The translations under genes were made by a program, and so were the position numbers. Below, in pieces: positions 27,001 through 34,073 of a stretch of DNA of 64,000 nucleotides. How positions within the stretch are numbered: the first letter of the stretch is position 1; every line of letters starts with the position of its first letter. Source of the DNA: an uncultured Chloroflexota bacterium (lineage in GTDB: Bacteria > Chloroflexota > Chloroflexia > Thermomicrobiales > UBA6265); contig CALGSZ010000032.1 of assembly GCA_937901745.1 (NCBI GenBank), positions 62,001-126,000 of the forward strand, written 5' to 3'. Under the pieces are notes generated by a model that ran no database searches, had not been told where the DNA came from, and was given only the letters and a program-made list of their open reading frames with translations.

Positions 27001-27604
27001 TCGCGTGGTCGAGCTCGCAAATGACGCCACAGTCACCACAGTTATTGGGATCAGAGGTGAGATCAAAGCAGGCATCGCCGCAGGCCTGTTGACCATTGGC
27101 ACAAACGCAGTTGCAGGAATTGCCGTCCAGGACCCAGCCGTCTGGACAGGCTGTCACACAGGTGTCACGGCACGGAACCGTGCCTTCCGGGCAACCGGGA
27201 ACGGTGAACCGCCCCCGCTTGCTCCGCGCGCTGCCGTTGTCATTGGTGCTCGTGACTTGGAAGTAGTACGTTTGGCCAGCTTCCAAAGCCGGCAAGCGGA
27301 CGACATGGTCTGTGCCAACCGCCTCGGACTCCGCGCGCTCGCCGAGCTTTGCTGATGTCCCGTACTCGACCACGCCCTCCGTTGGCTGGTCTGTCGTCCA
27401 AGTTACCACCGGAGTCTGACCGTCGAACTCGACGCGGATCTTCCCGACGATTCGCGGCCTGCGCTCCCGCGCGGAAAGCGAGCTAACGCCGAACAGGGCA
27501 AGCAGACCGCTGCCAGCGCTTCCCGCGAGGGTGACTAACACCTCCCGGCGAGATCGGCTCCTCGCTAACGCTTTCGCGAGGGTGTCAAACTGCTGGTGGT
27601 CCAA
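24086..27604 (-). CDS. Giant exported Cys-rich multidomain protein
   Basis: 1172-aa protein. Order: a short N-terminal helix (LDHQQFDTLAKALARS), Tat-like signal SRSRREVLVTLAGS, a fibronectin-III-like domain (VVTWTTDQPTEGVVEYGTSA), a Cys-rich region of about 190 residues with repeated CGxxC and SDPNNCGDCG/SDPNNCGACG units, a ConA/LamG-like domain (LFEDDFETGDLSRW), an Ig-like module ending AHTLTATCYSGPNATGQAGT, and a 450-residue His/Trp-rich C-terminal part with no family I recognise. The TTG start at 27604 follows AAGGAGGGAGGGGG; an in-frame ATG 18 codons upstream has no SD. Probably a cell-surface or secreted protein needing many disulfides. It lies next to thioredoxin-type genes. Confidence 0.8.
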   Translation of the reverse strand: MDHQQFDTLAKALARSRSRREVLVTLAGSAGSGLLALFGVSSLSARERRPRIVGKIRVEFDGQTPVVTWTTDQPTEGVVEYGTSAKLGERAESEAVGTDHVVRLPALEAGQTYYFQVTSTNDNGSARSKRGRFTVPGCPEGTVPCRDTCVTACPDGWVLDGNSCNCVCANGQQACGDACFDLTSDPNNCGDCGVICELDHATAICVAGACAVGECEPGYGDCDGDPSNGCETPLDTVDNCLACGNKCDDGNACTEDICDPVEGCVSTSVPDGTPCGMGGTCQGGQCADCAPGGTCEIDKDCCDDEVCCGGTCVSRDSLASDPNNCGACGNVCESEACADGVCVDESDESHQSHRSGVLFEDDFETGDLSRWTSAEGLAVQADDVATGAYAVRAAASGSPAFARKELDGEQTDVTYQLRFKQVSQESEEVSLLQLLTADGSPVLAVVVGPDGKLGTLNEVAGQTTWSETTATAGEWHTLELRVRIGEDGSEVEVRLDGDRVADLSGATNLGADPISEVQLGDRERRTFELIFDDVTVCAGVCPAMEDTPTAELAAAATSAVVRLVLVNADTDEEIGTLEDGAVLDFSKLPTKNLNVVAITSPEKVGSVRFGLDNKPTFRIENTAPYALAGDRSGDFHPWTPSEGAHTLTATCYSGPNATGQAGTPLTVRFTVGQVVEEPTSGGTSTVPGANQRVLLASYAINADGGVNWSKVVYRPRQFNKGLVIDDPTRGAQKVDNPGAYVGWDILPTYNYSVHRAQTRSDWFEVELNRPATLALVWRGGSTVPKWIQAWTKAGDVVVNGKTLPTYRKTFGAGTVKLGGVFDPTDRPGNHVTRDTYWILLAEQDGKASPAPAVPSGREVPRPNETCPSWVHDQYVTTGPDGKTYATWHPLIDPVYWCYHRHEHGSNPEHFAPNKKPPFHYVASKHGMEEPHAGFKNIIFDSQDGTRWMITQHFGTGGLARACNRFHSIDIAVRSIATGELLVDVHLAGDFGKSQVNRTLENLTPPACPDQAAQAAGSTGSRQIPTQSVGIVEYEPWRVDLKKTILGFEGDFTINNPDGMVICNTPRCDQPVVTGKSGSKRFFTANKSVQNGKHFGIVAGPNNSGEFYTDPMATKRLNPGDPHAVRQYIKPGVVVRAITGGHCWDVHAWGRPFVCGASGATPTDREGSIQIPN

Positions 27605-27975
27605 CGGATCCCCCTCCCTCCTTGCCGCCCTTTCCAACGCACGCGACCACGACGGCACAGGGCTGATCCGTTGGCAGCCGCTCTACGCGTTGATTGAGGC
27701 GGAATCCAAGCCGGAACCGGCGTCCGGCAACCAAGGGCGCCTGCAATCACCCTTAGTCGCTGAATGCTAGGACGTGGTGTACCGGCGCGGCCATGACCCG
27801 TGTGTACACATCTGCCCTGCCAGATGTCCTATATGAGTCTAGGCTGATCTTGACACCCTGGCAAGGGCGATCCGGACCGACGTCAGGACTTGTCCGTACA
27901 TGAAGATGACGGAAGCCGCAGATTCTCAACGGCGCCGCGATTGTGCGATTCGCGCAAACCTTGCAACTTCGAGGG
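27605..27975. other. Divergent intergenic region, minus-strand side
   Basis: About 370 bp without a supportable gene between the divergent 1172-aa gene and the GT2 operon. The minus-strand SD (AAGGAGGGAGGGGG) is at the low end. CATATAGG on the minus strand near 27827-27834 could be part of a -10, but no matching -35 is clear. A GTGTACAC palindrome lies at about 27801-27808. Confidence 0.35.
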
Positions 27976-28014
27976 GTACGTACAATTGACAGGTACCTAG
28001 GTCATCTCTAGACT
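27976..28014 (+). promoter_or_regulatory. Strong promoter with GTACGT-CAATTGAC element
   Basis: TTGACA (27986-27991), 17-nt spacer, TAGACT (28009-28014). The -35 is embedded in GTACGTACAATTGAC (27976-27990), which recurs with 14 of 15 matches as GTACGTTCAATTGAC at 33951-33965 before the PKD/Fn3 gene. This suggests a common regulator or a duplicated promoter. Confidence 0.7.
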
Positions 28015-28178
28015 GGCCCTACCGGCCTAGAACCGGGGTGATTCTCGGAGCGCAACGAACCTCACAACCCGTGGGATTGGTGGACCGTTGGCCTTTCGGG
28101 TCCTAAGGCCTGCTAGGCAAACGTCAGACCGCCTACCGGCGCAACGCGTCCTGGTGCAGCGGTCGGGATGGGACCGAA
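28015..28178 (+). promoter_or_regulatory. Structured leader with mutually exclusive hairpins
   Basis: About 160-nt 5' leader of the GT2 gene. GACCGC (28127-28132) can pair with GCGGTC (28159-28164), or CGGTC (28160-28164) can instead pair with GACCG (28172-28176) and enclose GGGATGG, the only SD-like segment before the ATG. GGACC/GGTCC near 28083-28102 could form another stem. The two pairings compete for the same bases, as in translational switches. It did not match a riboswitch class I know. Confidence 0.4.
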
Positions 28179-28961
28179 ATGGAGCAAAAGGTTCTCGTTG
28201 GGATCCCGGCCTTCAATGAGGAGCGGGCCATTGCTGACGTCGTCCGCCGGTCCCTGCCCCACGCTTCGGAAGTCGTCGTCTACGATGACGGCTCGACCGA
28301 CTTGACAGCGTATCGGGCACACCGGGCTGGCGCAGTCGTCATTCGCTCGAAGGTGAATCGCGGCAAGGGCGTGGCAGTCGCCGCGCTGTTCCGTTACGCC
28401 GTCGAGCAACAAGTGGATGTCCTGGTCTTGCTGGACGGTGACGGCCAGCACAACCCCGAGGAGATCCCCATCGTCGCGGCTCCGTGCCTGGAGAATCGCG
28501 CGGATGTCGTCGTCGGCACGCGGTTCCACGCCGCGGCTCGCAGCAACACCCCGCCCATCCGGCGGCTCGGTCAACGCGCCTTCAACGCGATGACCGCGTT
28601 TGCCTCTGGGGTTCCCTGCTCCGATTCCCAGTCGGGGTTCCGCGCATTCCGGCGACGCGCGCTCTGCGCGATGCGGCTCTCCGAGGAGTCGTTCTCTGTC
28701 GAGTGCGAGATGCAGTTCGAGTGCCGGGTCCATGGTCTGCGGCTGGTCGAGGTGCCGATCAGCTGTCAATACGACCCGAGCGCGCCCAAGAAGCGAAACA
28801 TCATGGCGCATGGCTGGGAAGTGCTCTCGCGCCTGAGCTGGATGATGCTCCAACGGCGGATGCTAGGCCGGGCGCCGAACGGGCTGCCAGTCGCTTTACC
28901 GCACACCCTCGACCCTGCGGAGGAAGGGCTCGAGCCTGCCACCTTGATGGCTGGCGATTGA
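28179..28961 (+). CDS. Glycosyltransferase family 2 (polyprenyl-phosphate sugar transferase-like)
   Basis: 260-aa GT-A enzyme resembling dolichyl/polyprenyl-phosphate mannosyl- or glucosyltransferases. Motifs: VGIPAFNEERAIADVV, VYDDGSTD, NRGKGVAVAALFRYA, LVLLDGDGQHNPEEIP (the DxD metal site), DSQSGFRAFRR and SVECEMQF. There is no C-terminal TM domain, so it probably acts as a soluble or peripheral enzyme making a lipid-linked sugar. It is the first gene of the operon-like run that continues with the Cys-rich peptide. Its SD is weak and lies within a possible hairpin. Confidence 0.88.
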   Translation: MEQKVLVGIPAFNEERAIADVVRRSLPHASEVVVYDDGSTDLTAYRAHRAGAVVIRSKVNRGKGVAVAALFRYAVEQQVDVLVLLDGDGQHNPEEIPIVAAPCLENRADVVVGTRFHAAARSNTPPIRRLGQRAFNAMTAFASGVPCSDSQSGFRAFRRRALCAMRLSEESFSVECEMQFECRVHGLRLVEVPISCQYDPSAPKKRNIMAHGWEVLSRLSWMMLQRRMLGRAPNGLPVALPHTLDPAEEGLEPATLMAGD

Positions 28962-29042
28962 TTTACTTCCATTCATGAGCAGCGCGCCCGCCTTGGTCAT
29001 CACAATCAGTTCTGTTATTCGCAACACGGAGGGAGTTTCGGG

Positions 29043-29417
29043 ATGGAGACCGTAGAGAAGCTTGCGACACGGACCACTCGCCGAAGAGTGGTCTCAACGG
29101 GCGCGAAATTTGCCTACACCGCGCCGCTGGTGGCGGCAAGCTTCAAGCTGAGCACTCGGGGCGCGTTCGCCCAGACCGTGAGCCCGGCCGGATTCTGCGG
29201 CCACAGCGTTGGGATCAACGGCGGCTGCATGGGAGCATGTTCCGCCACATGTCCGGGCCATGCCGGTAGTTGCCATCAGGATATCTGCGACGCGCGCTGC
29301 CCGAACGGCACCACGGACCGGCAGTGCGACAACCTAGGACTTTGTGACCCTGGCAACTATACCTGCACTCCAACAGGCAGGGGAGCCACGGTCGATGCTC
29401 ATTACGTCGGGCCGTAG
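29043..29417 (+). CDS. Small exported protein with 10 cysteines
   Basis: 124-aa protein. The leader of about 44 residues reads TRRRVVSTGAKFAYTAPLVA then ASFKLSTRGAFAQ, a Tat-like twin Arg followed by a weak hydrophobic segment and an Ala-x-Ala-type end. The mature part (about 80 residues) is Gly-rich with 10 Cys (for example GGCMGACSATCPGHAGSC and DICDARCPNG), an even number that suits disulfides or modified thiols. I know no named family. The leader closely resembles that of the PKD/Fn3 protein at 34074. It is followed by a hairpin and by PqqD, HPr-kinase-like and MauE/thioredoxin genes, which makes it the likely substrate of that set. Confidence 0.75.
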   Translation: METVEKLATRTTRRRVVSTGAKFAYTAPLVAASFKLSTRGAFAQTVSPAGFCGHSVGINGGCMGACSATCPGHAGSCHQDICDARCPNGTTDRQCDNLGLCDPGNYTCTPTGRGATVDAHYVGP

Positions 29418-29440
29418 CGGGTCATAACGTGAGGTCGGAC

Positions 29441-29478
29441 GCCAGGATCCTATGCCCATTGCAGCGTGGGATCCTGGC
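29441..29478 (+). terminator. Hairpin between precursor-like gene and PqqD gene
   Basis: GCCAGGATCC and GGATCCTGGC form a perfect 10-bp stem with an 18-nt loop, 24 nt after the stop codon of the Cys-rich gene. There is no U-tract. It is well placed as a partial terminator or 3' stabiliser that would yield more precursor than downstream gene product. Confidence 0.6.
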
Positions 29479-29615
29479 ATCCCGATCGCGCCGGTCTCGC
29501 GTCGCATTGGCTCTCGGGCGGATTTCGGATACATCGATCGCTGAACCCGTCTTCCACTCGTTTGGAGGCTGAGGAGCACGCTGGATAAGCGCAAGCACGG
29601 AGCGGGAATCGAGAA

Positions 29616-29897
29616 ATGGCGACAGCGCAGTTGGAGAGATATCCGTCCTTACGTTCGTCTGTTGAGTTTCGCGTTCTCGATGACCTGAGCAGCGTCGCGG
29701 TCAATCCCGAGTCGGGTGAAGCGCATGCGCTGACTCCGGTGGCGACCGCGATCTTCGAGCGCTGCGACGGCACGATGTCGATCGCGGAGATCGTGCGCGA
29801 TATCGTGGACATCTTCGAATGCGACGGGGCCCAGGCGGAAAAGGATGTGATCGCATTCCTGGACGATCTCACCGTACGGGGACTCATTGATTGGTGA
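29616..29897 (+). CDS. PqqD-family protein (RiPP-recognition-element-like)
   Basis: 93-aa PqqD-type winged-helix protein: FRVLDDLSSVAVNPESGEAH, then ALTPVATAIFERCDGTMSIA and EIVRDIVDIFECDGAQAEKD, ending with LTVRGLIDW. PqqD proteins bind peptide leaders and present them to modifying enzymes. No radical SAM protein, lasso B1/B2/C protein or PQQ gene is adjacent. Its stop overlaps the GTG start of the HprK-like gene, so the two are coupled. The likely ligand is the leader of the upstream Cys-rich protein (inference). Confidence 0.85.
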   Translation: MATAQLERYPSLRSSVEFRVLDDLSSVAVNPESGEAHALTPVATAIFERCDGTMSIAEIVRDIVDIFECDGAQAEKDVIAFLDDLTVRGLIDW

Positions 29898-30889
29898 CCA
29901 CAGCGACTCTTGAGGCCGTCCCGGCACTGGCCAATGGAACCTCCGCCGCCCGCAAGCCGGACGCGCGGCTCGTTCGCCGGATTGAGATCCACGGTGTTTC
30001 TGCCGAAATCATCGCGCCTCGCTCACTCGCACCCTCCCTCGCCATCATGCTGCGCGCCTACCCGACAGCGCCGTCCGTGAGTGAACCGGACATTCGCATC
30101 ACCGTCACTCGCGACGGGGCGAACTGGCGAGTGGCCGCGCCAAGCTTTTCCTACAGTGAGAATGGTGGCGCCGGAGCCGCTGCTCGCCGCGTCGAGTGGT
30201 GCCTCATCTCCGAGGCGGTCCGGCTCTGGACCGGCATGATCCACGTTCACGCCGCGCTCGTCGCCACTGCTGACCGAAGCGCGCTCCTGATCGGTCCCTC
30301 GGGCCGGGGCAAGAGCACGACGTCGATGGCTCTTGCGCTCGCCGGTCTGTCGCTCTACACGGACGACGTTGCCCTCATCGACCGCGAGACGCTGCGGCCC
30401 CTCTGCGTGCCTCGACCGGTCAAGCTCGACTACCTCGCCCGAAGGCTGCTGGCGGATCGCGGGCTCGCTATCCCCCGCGGCCGCATCCTCGGCGAGTGCA
30501 TCGATCGCACGATCCTGCCGGGGCTACCGCCGATTGACGAACCCGGTCCGCCGATCGTCGCGGCGATCTTCTTTTCGAAAGAGCGTGCCCGCCAAGCGGA
30601 GGCGCGGCCACTGACCAGCGCAGAAGCATTGATGTATCTCATTCGTCAGTCGGTATCTGAGCGAATCGACAAGTCCGGCGTCTCCGACGGCGCGCTCGCG
30701 TTGATCAGCGCCGTGCGCTGCTACGAGCTCGTGCCGGGCAACCTCGATTCGACGATTCAGGCAGTTCTCACCCTGATGGACGCGCCGGGCAAGAGCGCTG
30801 CCGTTTCCCACGGATTACCGCTCCCCGACGTCGTCGCAACGAACGGGACGGCAGACGGCGCCCACCGGCTCATAGCGCGCCAGACATGA
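29894..30889 (+). CDS. HPr-kinase-like ATPase
   Basis: 331-aa protein with a P-loop of the HprK type: VHAALVATADRSALLIGPSG followed by RGKSTT (about residues 131-141) and LYTDDVALIDRETL after it. The N-terminal half (EIHGVSAEIIAPRSL) is the variable region seen in HprK-like proteins of peptide and capsule clusters. Genuine HPr kinase sits with PTS genes, absent here. In paeninodin-type lasso clusters a related kinase phosphorylates the peptide. The GTG start overlaps the PqqD stop as GTGA. Confidence 0.82.
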   Translation: MTTATLEAVPALANGTSAARKPDARLVRRIEIHGVSAEIIAPRSLAPSLAIMLRAYPTAPSVSEPDIRITVTRDGANWRVAAPSFSYSENGGAGAAARRVEWCLISEAVRLWTGMIHVHAALVATADRSALLIGPSGRGKSTTSMALALAGLSLYTDDVALIDRETLRPLCVPRPVKLDYLARRLLADRGLAIPRGRILGECIDRTILPGLPPIDEPGPPIVAAIFFSKERARQAEARPLTSAEALMYLIRQSVSERIDKSGVSDGALALISAVRCYELVPGNLDSTIQAVLTLMDAPGKSAAVSHGLPLPDVVATNGTADGAHRLIARQT

Positions 30890-30922
30890 CGCCACCCACG
30901 GTCGCAGGTTAGGAGTTCTCCC

Positions 30923-33052
30923 ATGGACACCGCACTCCTTCTCGCACGCCTGCTCCTCGCCGGCGTCTTTGCTCTTTCCGCGGTCACGAAGCTCGCCGAC
31001 CGGCCAGGGTCGCGGAAGGCGCTCGAGGGATTCGGTGTGCCCGCGCGGGTCGCCGCGCCGGGAGCAATCGTCCTGCCATTACTCGAGCTCGCCGTCGCCG
31101 CCCTCGTCTTGCCGCTGACGACCGCCTGGTGGGGCGCCCTCGGCGCTCTCGCGCTCCTGCTCGCGTTCATGGCGGGCATCGCATACAACCTCTCCAAGGG
31201 ACGGACGCCCGACTGCCACTGCTTCGGCAAGCTCCACTCCGAGCCGATCGGCCGGACCACCCTCGCGCGCGATGCGGCCCTGGCCGCCGTCGCCGGATTC
31301 GTCGTGATCGGCGGGTGGACCGATCCCGGTCACAGCGCGGTCGCCTGGCTCGGTGACCTGACCACGGGTGAAGCCGTCGGCGTGATCCTTGCGGCAATCG
31401 CCATCGTCGTGCTCGCGGCGGAAAGCTGGCTGCTCCTGCATCTGATGCGCCAAAACGGCCGGCTGCTCACGCGACTGGACGCGCTCGAGGAGCGCGTGAA
31501 GGAGCAATCCGCCTCGTCGTTCGGCATGGACTCGAGCGCGGAGTCGGAGCTGGGCCTGGCCGAGGGCACGCCGGCCCCGTCGTTCCGGCTCGATGGTATC
31601 TACGGCGAGACGATGACGCTGGAAGCCTTGCGCTCCTCCGGCAACCCCGTCCTGCTCGTCTTCACTGATCCCAATTGCGGTCCCTGCAACGCATTGATGC
31701 CGGAGCTTGGCCGCTGGCAACGGATGTACGCGAGCCGAATGACGATTGCCGTGATTGGCAACGGCACGACTGAAGCCAACCGCGCGAAGGCGGTCGAGCA
31801 TGGCCTGTCGAACGTGCTGCTCCAGCCCGATGGGCAGGTCTCTGCCGCGTACCGGGTCAGGGGTACGCCAACCGCTGTCCTCGTGGGTGACGACGGCACG
31901 ATCGGAAGCTCGCTCGCGGAAGGCGTGGAAGCAATTCGGGCGCTCGTCACGCGGGTGATGATGCAACCCGCCGCGATCACCGAGGTTCCAATCCGTGATC
32001 CGAACATCTCCGGCAGCATCGGCCCTGTCGTAGACGGTGCCAGTTCGAACGGCGCCGCGCCGCTGGCCGAAGCGGGGAGCGCCACGGTCGTCACGGCGGA
32101 GCCGGTCACCAAGATTGGAACGCCGGCCCCGGAGATCGCCCTGCCCGATCTCACGGGCAAGACGATAAGCCTGACCGATTTCCGCGGTCATCCGACACTC
32201 GTCCTCTTCTGGAACCCCAGCTGCGGCTTCTGCCAGCGGATGGCCAATCAGCTCAAAACGTGGGAAGCGAACCCGCCCGCCGGCGCCCCGAAGCTCCTGG
32301 TCGTCTCAACCGGCACGGTCGAAGCGAACGAGGCCTTCGGCTTCCGGTCGCCGGTCGTCCTCGACCAGGAATTCGCCACTGGCCGCGCCTTCGGAGCGGA
32401 TGGGACGCCATCCGCGGTGTTGATCGATGTGGACGGCCGGATTGCCTCAACCGTTGTCGTTGGCGCCGAGCGGGTGATGGCGCTGGCGAACGGTCACGAT
32501 CCCAGCACGCTAGTTCCGGACGAGCCAGCCGAGCCACCTCAGCCGTTCATCTCGCCCGAGAATATGGTGAAGCCGGGCGATCCCGCTCCGCCGGTGCGGT
32601 TGAAGGATCTCGATGGTAAGCGGTTCGACCTCGCCAGGCACAAGGGGAAGACGCTCGCCCTCCTCTTCTGGGACCCTGAGTGCGGCTTCTGCCAGTGGCT
32701 CGCCGAGCCATTGAAGCAATGGGAGGAACGACCGCCGGAAGGCGCTCCGCAGCTCATCATCGTTTCGGAGGGCTCGGTCGAGGCCAACCGTGAGTTTGGT
32801 CTGCGGTCGCGGATCCTGCTGGATGACGAGCTCGCGACCCGACGCGCCTACGGAGCGGCCGGCACACCGACCGCCGTCCTCATCGACGCCGAGGGCCGCA
32901 TCGCCTCCGAACTCGTCGCCGGCGGCAGACGGGTGCTCGATCTCCTCGGTTACGTCCCGCTCGCATGCCAGGAGTGCCTGGACGAGTGCCGGCAGCGAGG
33001 CGGTGGCGACGCCTGCAAGGCGGTTTGCGAGATCAGCGGGCAATGCGTGTAA
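30923..33052 (+). CDS. MauE-TlpA-TlpA-TlpA fusion with Cys-rich tail
   Basis: 709-aa membrane protein. Residues 1-165 form a MauE/DoxX-like module of four TM helices with the signature PDCHCFGKLHSEPIGRTTL, a vitamin-K-epoxide-reductase-like redox site. Three thioredoxin-fold domains follow, with active sites NCGPC (Cys near residue 252), SCGFC (near 434) and ECGFC (near 587), each with the downstream cis-Pro motif GTPTAVLV, GTPSAVLI, GTPTAVLI. The last 30 residues contain six Cys (ACQECLDECRQRGGGDACKA). A TTAGGAG SD precedes the ATG. MauE partners normally supply electrons or disulfides to a single periplasmic thioredoxin; three in one chain is unusual. Predicted to oxidise, reduce or isomerise cysteines in exported proteins of this block. 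Confidence 0.85.
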   Translation: MDTALLLARLLLAGVFALSAVTKLADRPGSRKALEGFGVPARVAAPGAIVLPLLELAVAALVLPLTTAWWGALGALALLLAFMAGIAYNLSKGRTPDCHCFGKLHSEPIGRTTLARDAALAAVAGFVVIGGWTDPGHSAVAWLGDLTTGEAVGVILAAIAIVVLAAESWLLLHLMRQNGRLLTRLDALEERVKEQSASSFGMDSSAESELGLAEGTPAPSFRLDGIYGETMTLEALRSSGNPVLLVFTDPNCGPCNALMPELGRWQRMYASRMTIAVIGNGTTEANRAKAVEHGLSNVLLQPDGQVSAAYRVRGTPTAVLVGDDGTIGSSLAEGVEAIRALVTRVMMQPAAITEVPIRDPNISGSIGPVVDGASSNGAAPLAEAGSATVVTAEPVTKIGTPAPEIALPDLTGKTISLTDFRGHPTLVLFWNPSCGFCQRMANQLKTWEANPPAGAPKLLVVSTGTVEANEAFGFRSPVVLDQEFATGRAFGADGTPSAVLIDVDGRIASTVVVGAERVMALANGHDPSTLVPDEPAEPPQPFISPENMVKPGDPAPPVRLKDLDGKRFDLARHKGKTLALLFWDPECGFCQWLAEPLKQWEERPPEGAPQLIIVSEGSVEANREFGLRSRILLDDELATRRAYGAAGTPTAVLIDAEGRIASELVAGGRRVLDLLGYVPLACQECLDECRQRGGGDACKAVCEISGQCV

Positions 33053-33258
33053 CGCCGTCCGCGATCGCCGTGAGGGTCTAGCCGTTGAGCTCCGCCATCA
33101 GCCGCGCCCACACGGTATCCACAAGCCTCAGGCAAACGGCGAACACCATTTCACAACGGGCATTGCACTCCGCATGACTGGCGGATACGCTCGCCTGGCG
33201 TGCCAATGTGCGTCTATCCAGCCGGATACGAGGGGGATGAGAAAGTCCGCGAAGCGCG

Positions 33259-33672
33259 TCAGGGGCACCCGTCGTCGCAGGACTCAGCAGCTTGCCGAGC
33301 TTGGTGATTTGGCTGACCGCTGAGTCGCGCGGAGAGTCCGCGCGCGGTTAGGCGGAGGAACCACAAACCGGCCCGGATCGGGCGAGGAAGACGTGCGCGT
33401 CCATCCGCGGAGGAAGTGTCGACGACCGCCCGGCCAGTCTCGATGGCTCGATCCCACTCCTCGGCAGTAAAGCCGGGAGGCACGTCGCGCAGGGAGCCAT
33501 CGTCAGACATCGCAACCACCTCGTAGACCGACCAGGGTGCTACGGATCTGAGTGTATCAGATGTCGCGATGTGACTGTCACAGCTGCCAGAATCGGCGGT
33601 TGTCGGCGGACTCGACCGAATACTCTCCTCCAACATCTGCACCAGTTGTGACACCGGGGCAATGACGCGCAC
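33259..33672 (-). CDS. Hypothetical protein
   Basis: 137-aa protein with no family I recognise. The C-terminal half has a tidy helical look (DVPPGFTAEEWDRAIETGRA, PIRAGLWFLRLTARGLSARL). The GTG at 33672 has AGGAGGGG about 6 nt upstream, a very strong SD, and is preferred over an internal ATG at 33510 with a weaker SD. It is divergent from the PKD/Fn3 gene and convergent with the MauE fusion gene. No signal peptide. Confidence 0.55.
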   Translation of the reverse strand: MRVIAPVSQLVQMLEESIRSSPPTTADSGSCDSHIATSDTLRSVAPWSVYEVVAMSDDGSLRDVPPGFTAEEWDRAIETGRAVVDTSSADGRARLPRPIRAGLWFLRLTARGLSARLSGQPNHQARQAAESCDDGCP

Positions 33673-33950
33673 GAGAATCCCCTCCTGTCCCTGCTCGTAG
33701 TCCCTGGGGAACGACCGTAACTCAACCGCGATTGACGGAACGTTTCATCGGTGAACGCGCCGCAACAAAAGCGCAACAAAATCCTTCCCGCCATGACCGC
33801 CTGGCAAGTTGGCCTAACCCACTGTTCCCATGGGAACGCCGCGCCCGTCGAGGAGGAGACACCGCGCAAGAGCGGTTGCCACAAACAAGCGCAAGTCCCG
33901 TGCCTTGCCGCCGGCACGCCGCGCTCCCCGACTCGGAGCTCCACCCATCT
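33673..33950. other. Divergent intergenic region
   Basis: About 280 bp with no supportable gene, between the hypothetical gene at 33672 (minus) and the promoter at 33951 (plus). Short frames here have no SD or family resemblance. Confidence 0.4.
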
Positions 33951-33989
33951 GTACGTTCAATTGACGGCGGATGCGGCGAGTCATATAGT
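33951..33989 (+). promoter_or_regulatory. Strong promoter, twin of the one at 27976
   Basis: TTGACG (33961-33966), 17-nt spacer, TATAGT (33984-33989). The upstream element GTACGTTCAATTGAC (33951-33965) matches GTACGTACAATTGAC at 27976 in 14 of 15 positions. The start codon it serves is at 34074. Confidence 0.75.
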
Positions 33990-34073
33990 CCGAGTGACGC
34001 ATCCCGTATTTCCCGTTTCTGTGAGTCGCCGTCCAGTACGCGGTAGGCGGCAACAGGAGGGAGTTTCACCATC

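Noticed and set aside
28015..28178. Cyclic-di-GMP or other known riboswitch
   Set aside because: The GGCAAAC-like stretch and CCTAAGGCC hinted at GEMM-type RNAs, but the GACGCAAAGC core and tetraloop receptor are missing.
29043..33052. Lasso-peptide cluster
   Set aside because: PqqD and HprK-like genes fit, but no asparagine-synthetase-like cyclase, no transglutaminase-like B2 protease and no lasso-like precursor core are present.
33237..33323. Short plus-strand frame coding a 28-aa basic peptide
   Set aside because: Overlaps the convergent hypothetical gene and has only a weak SD; no other support.
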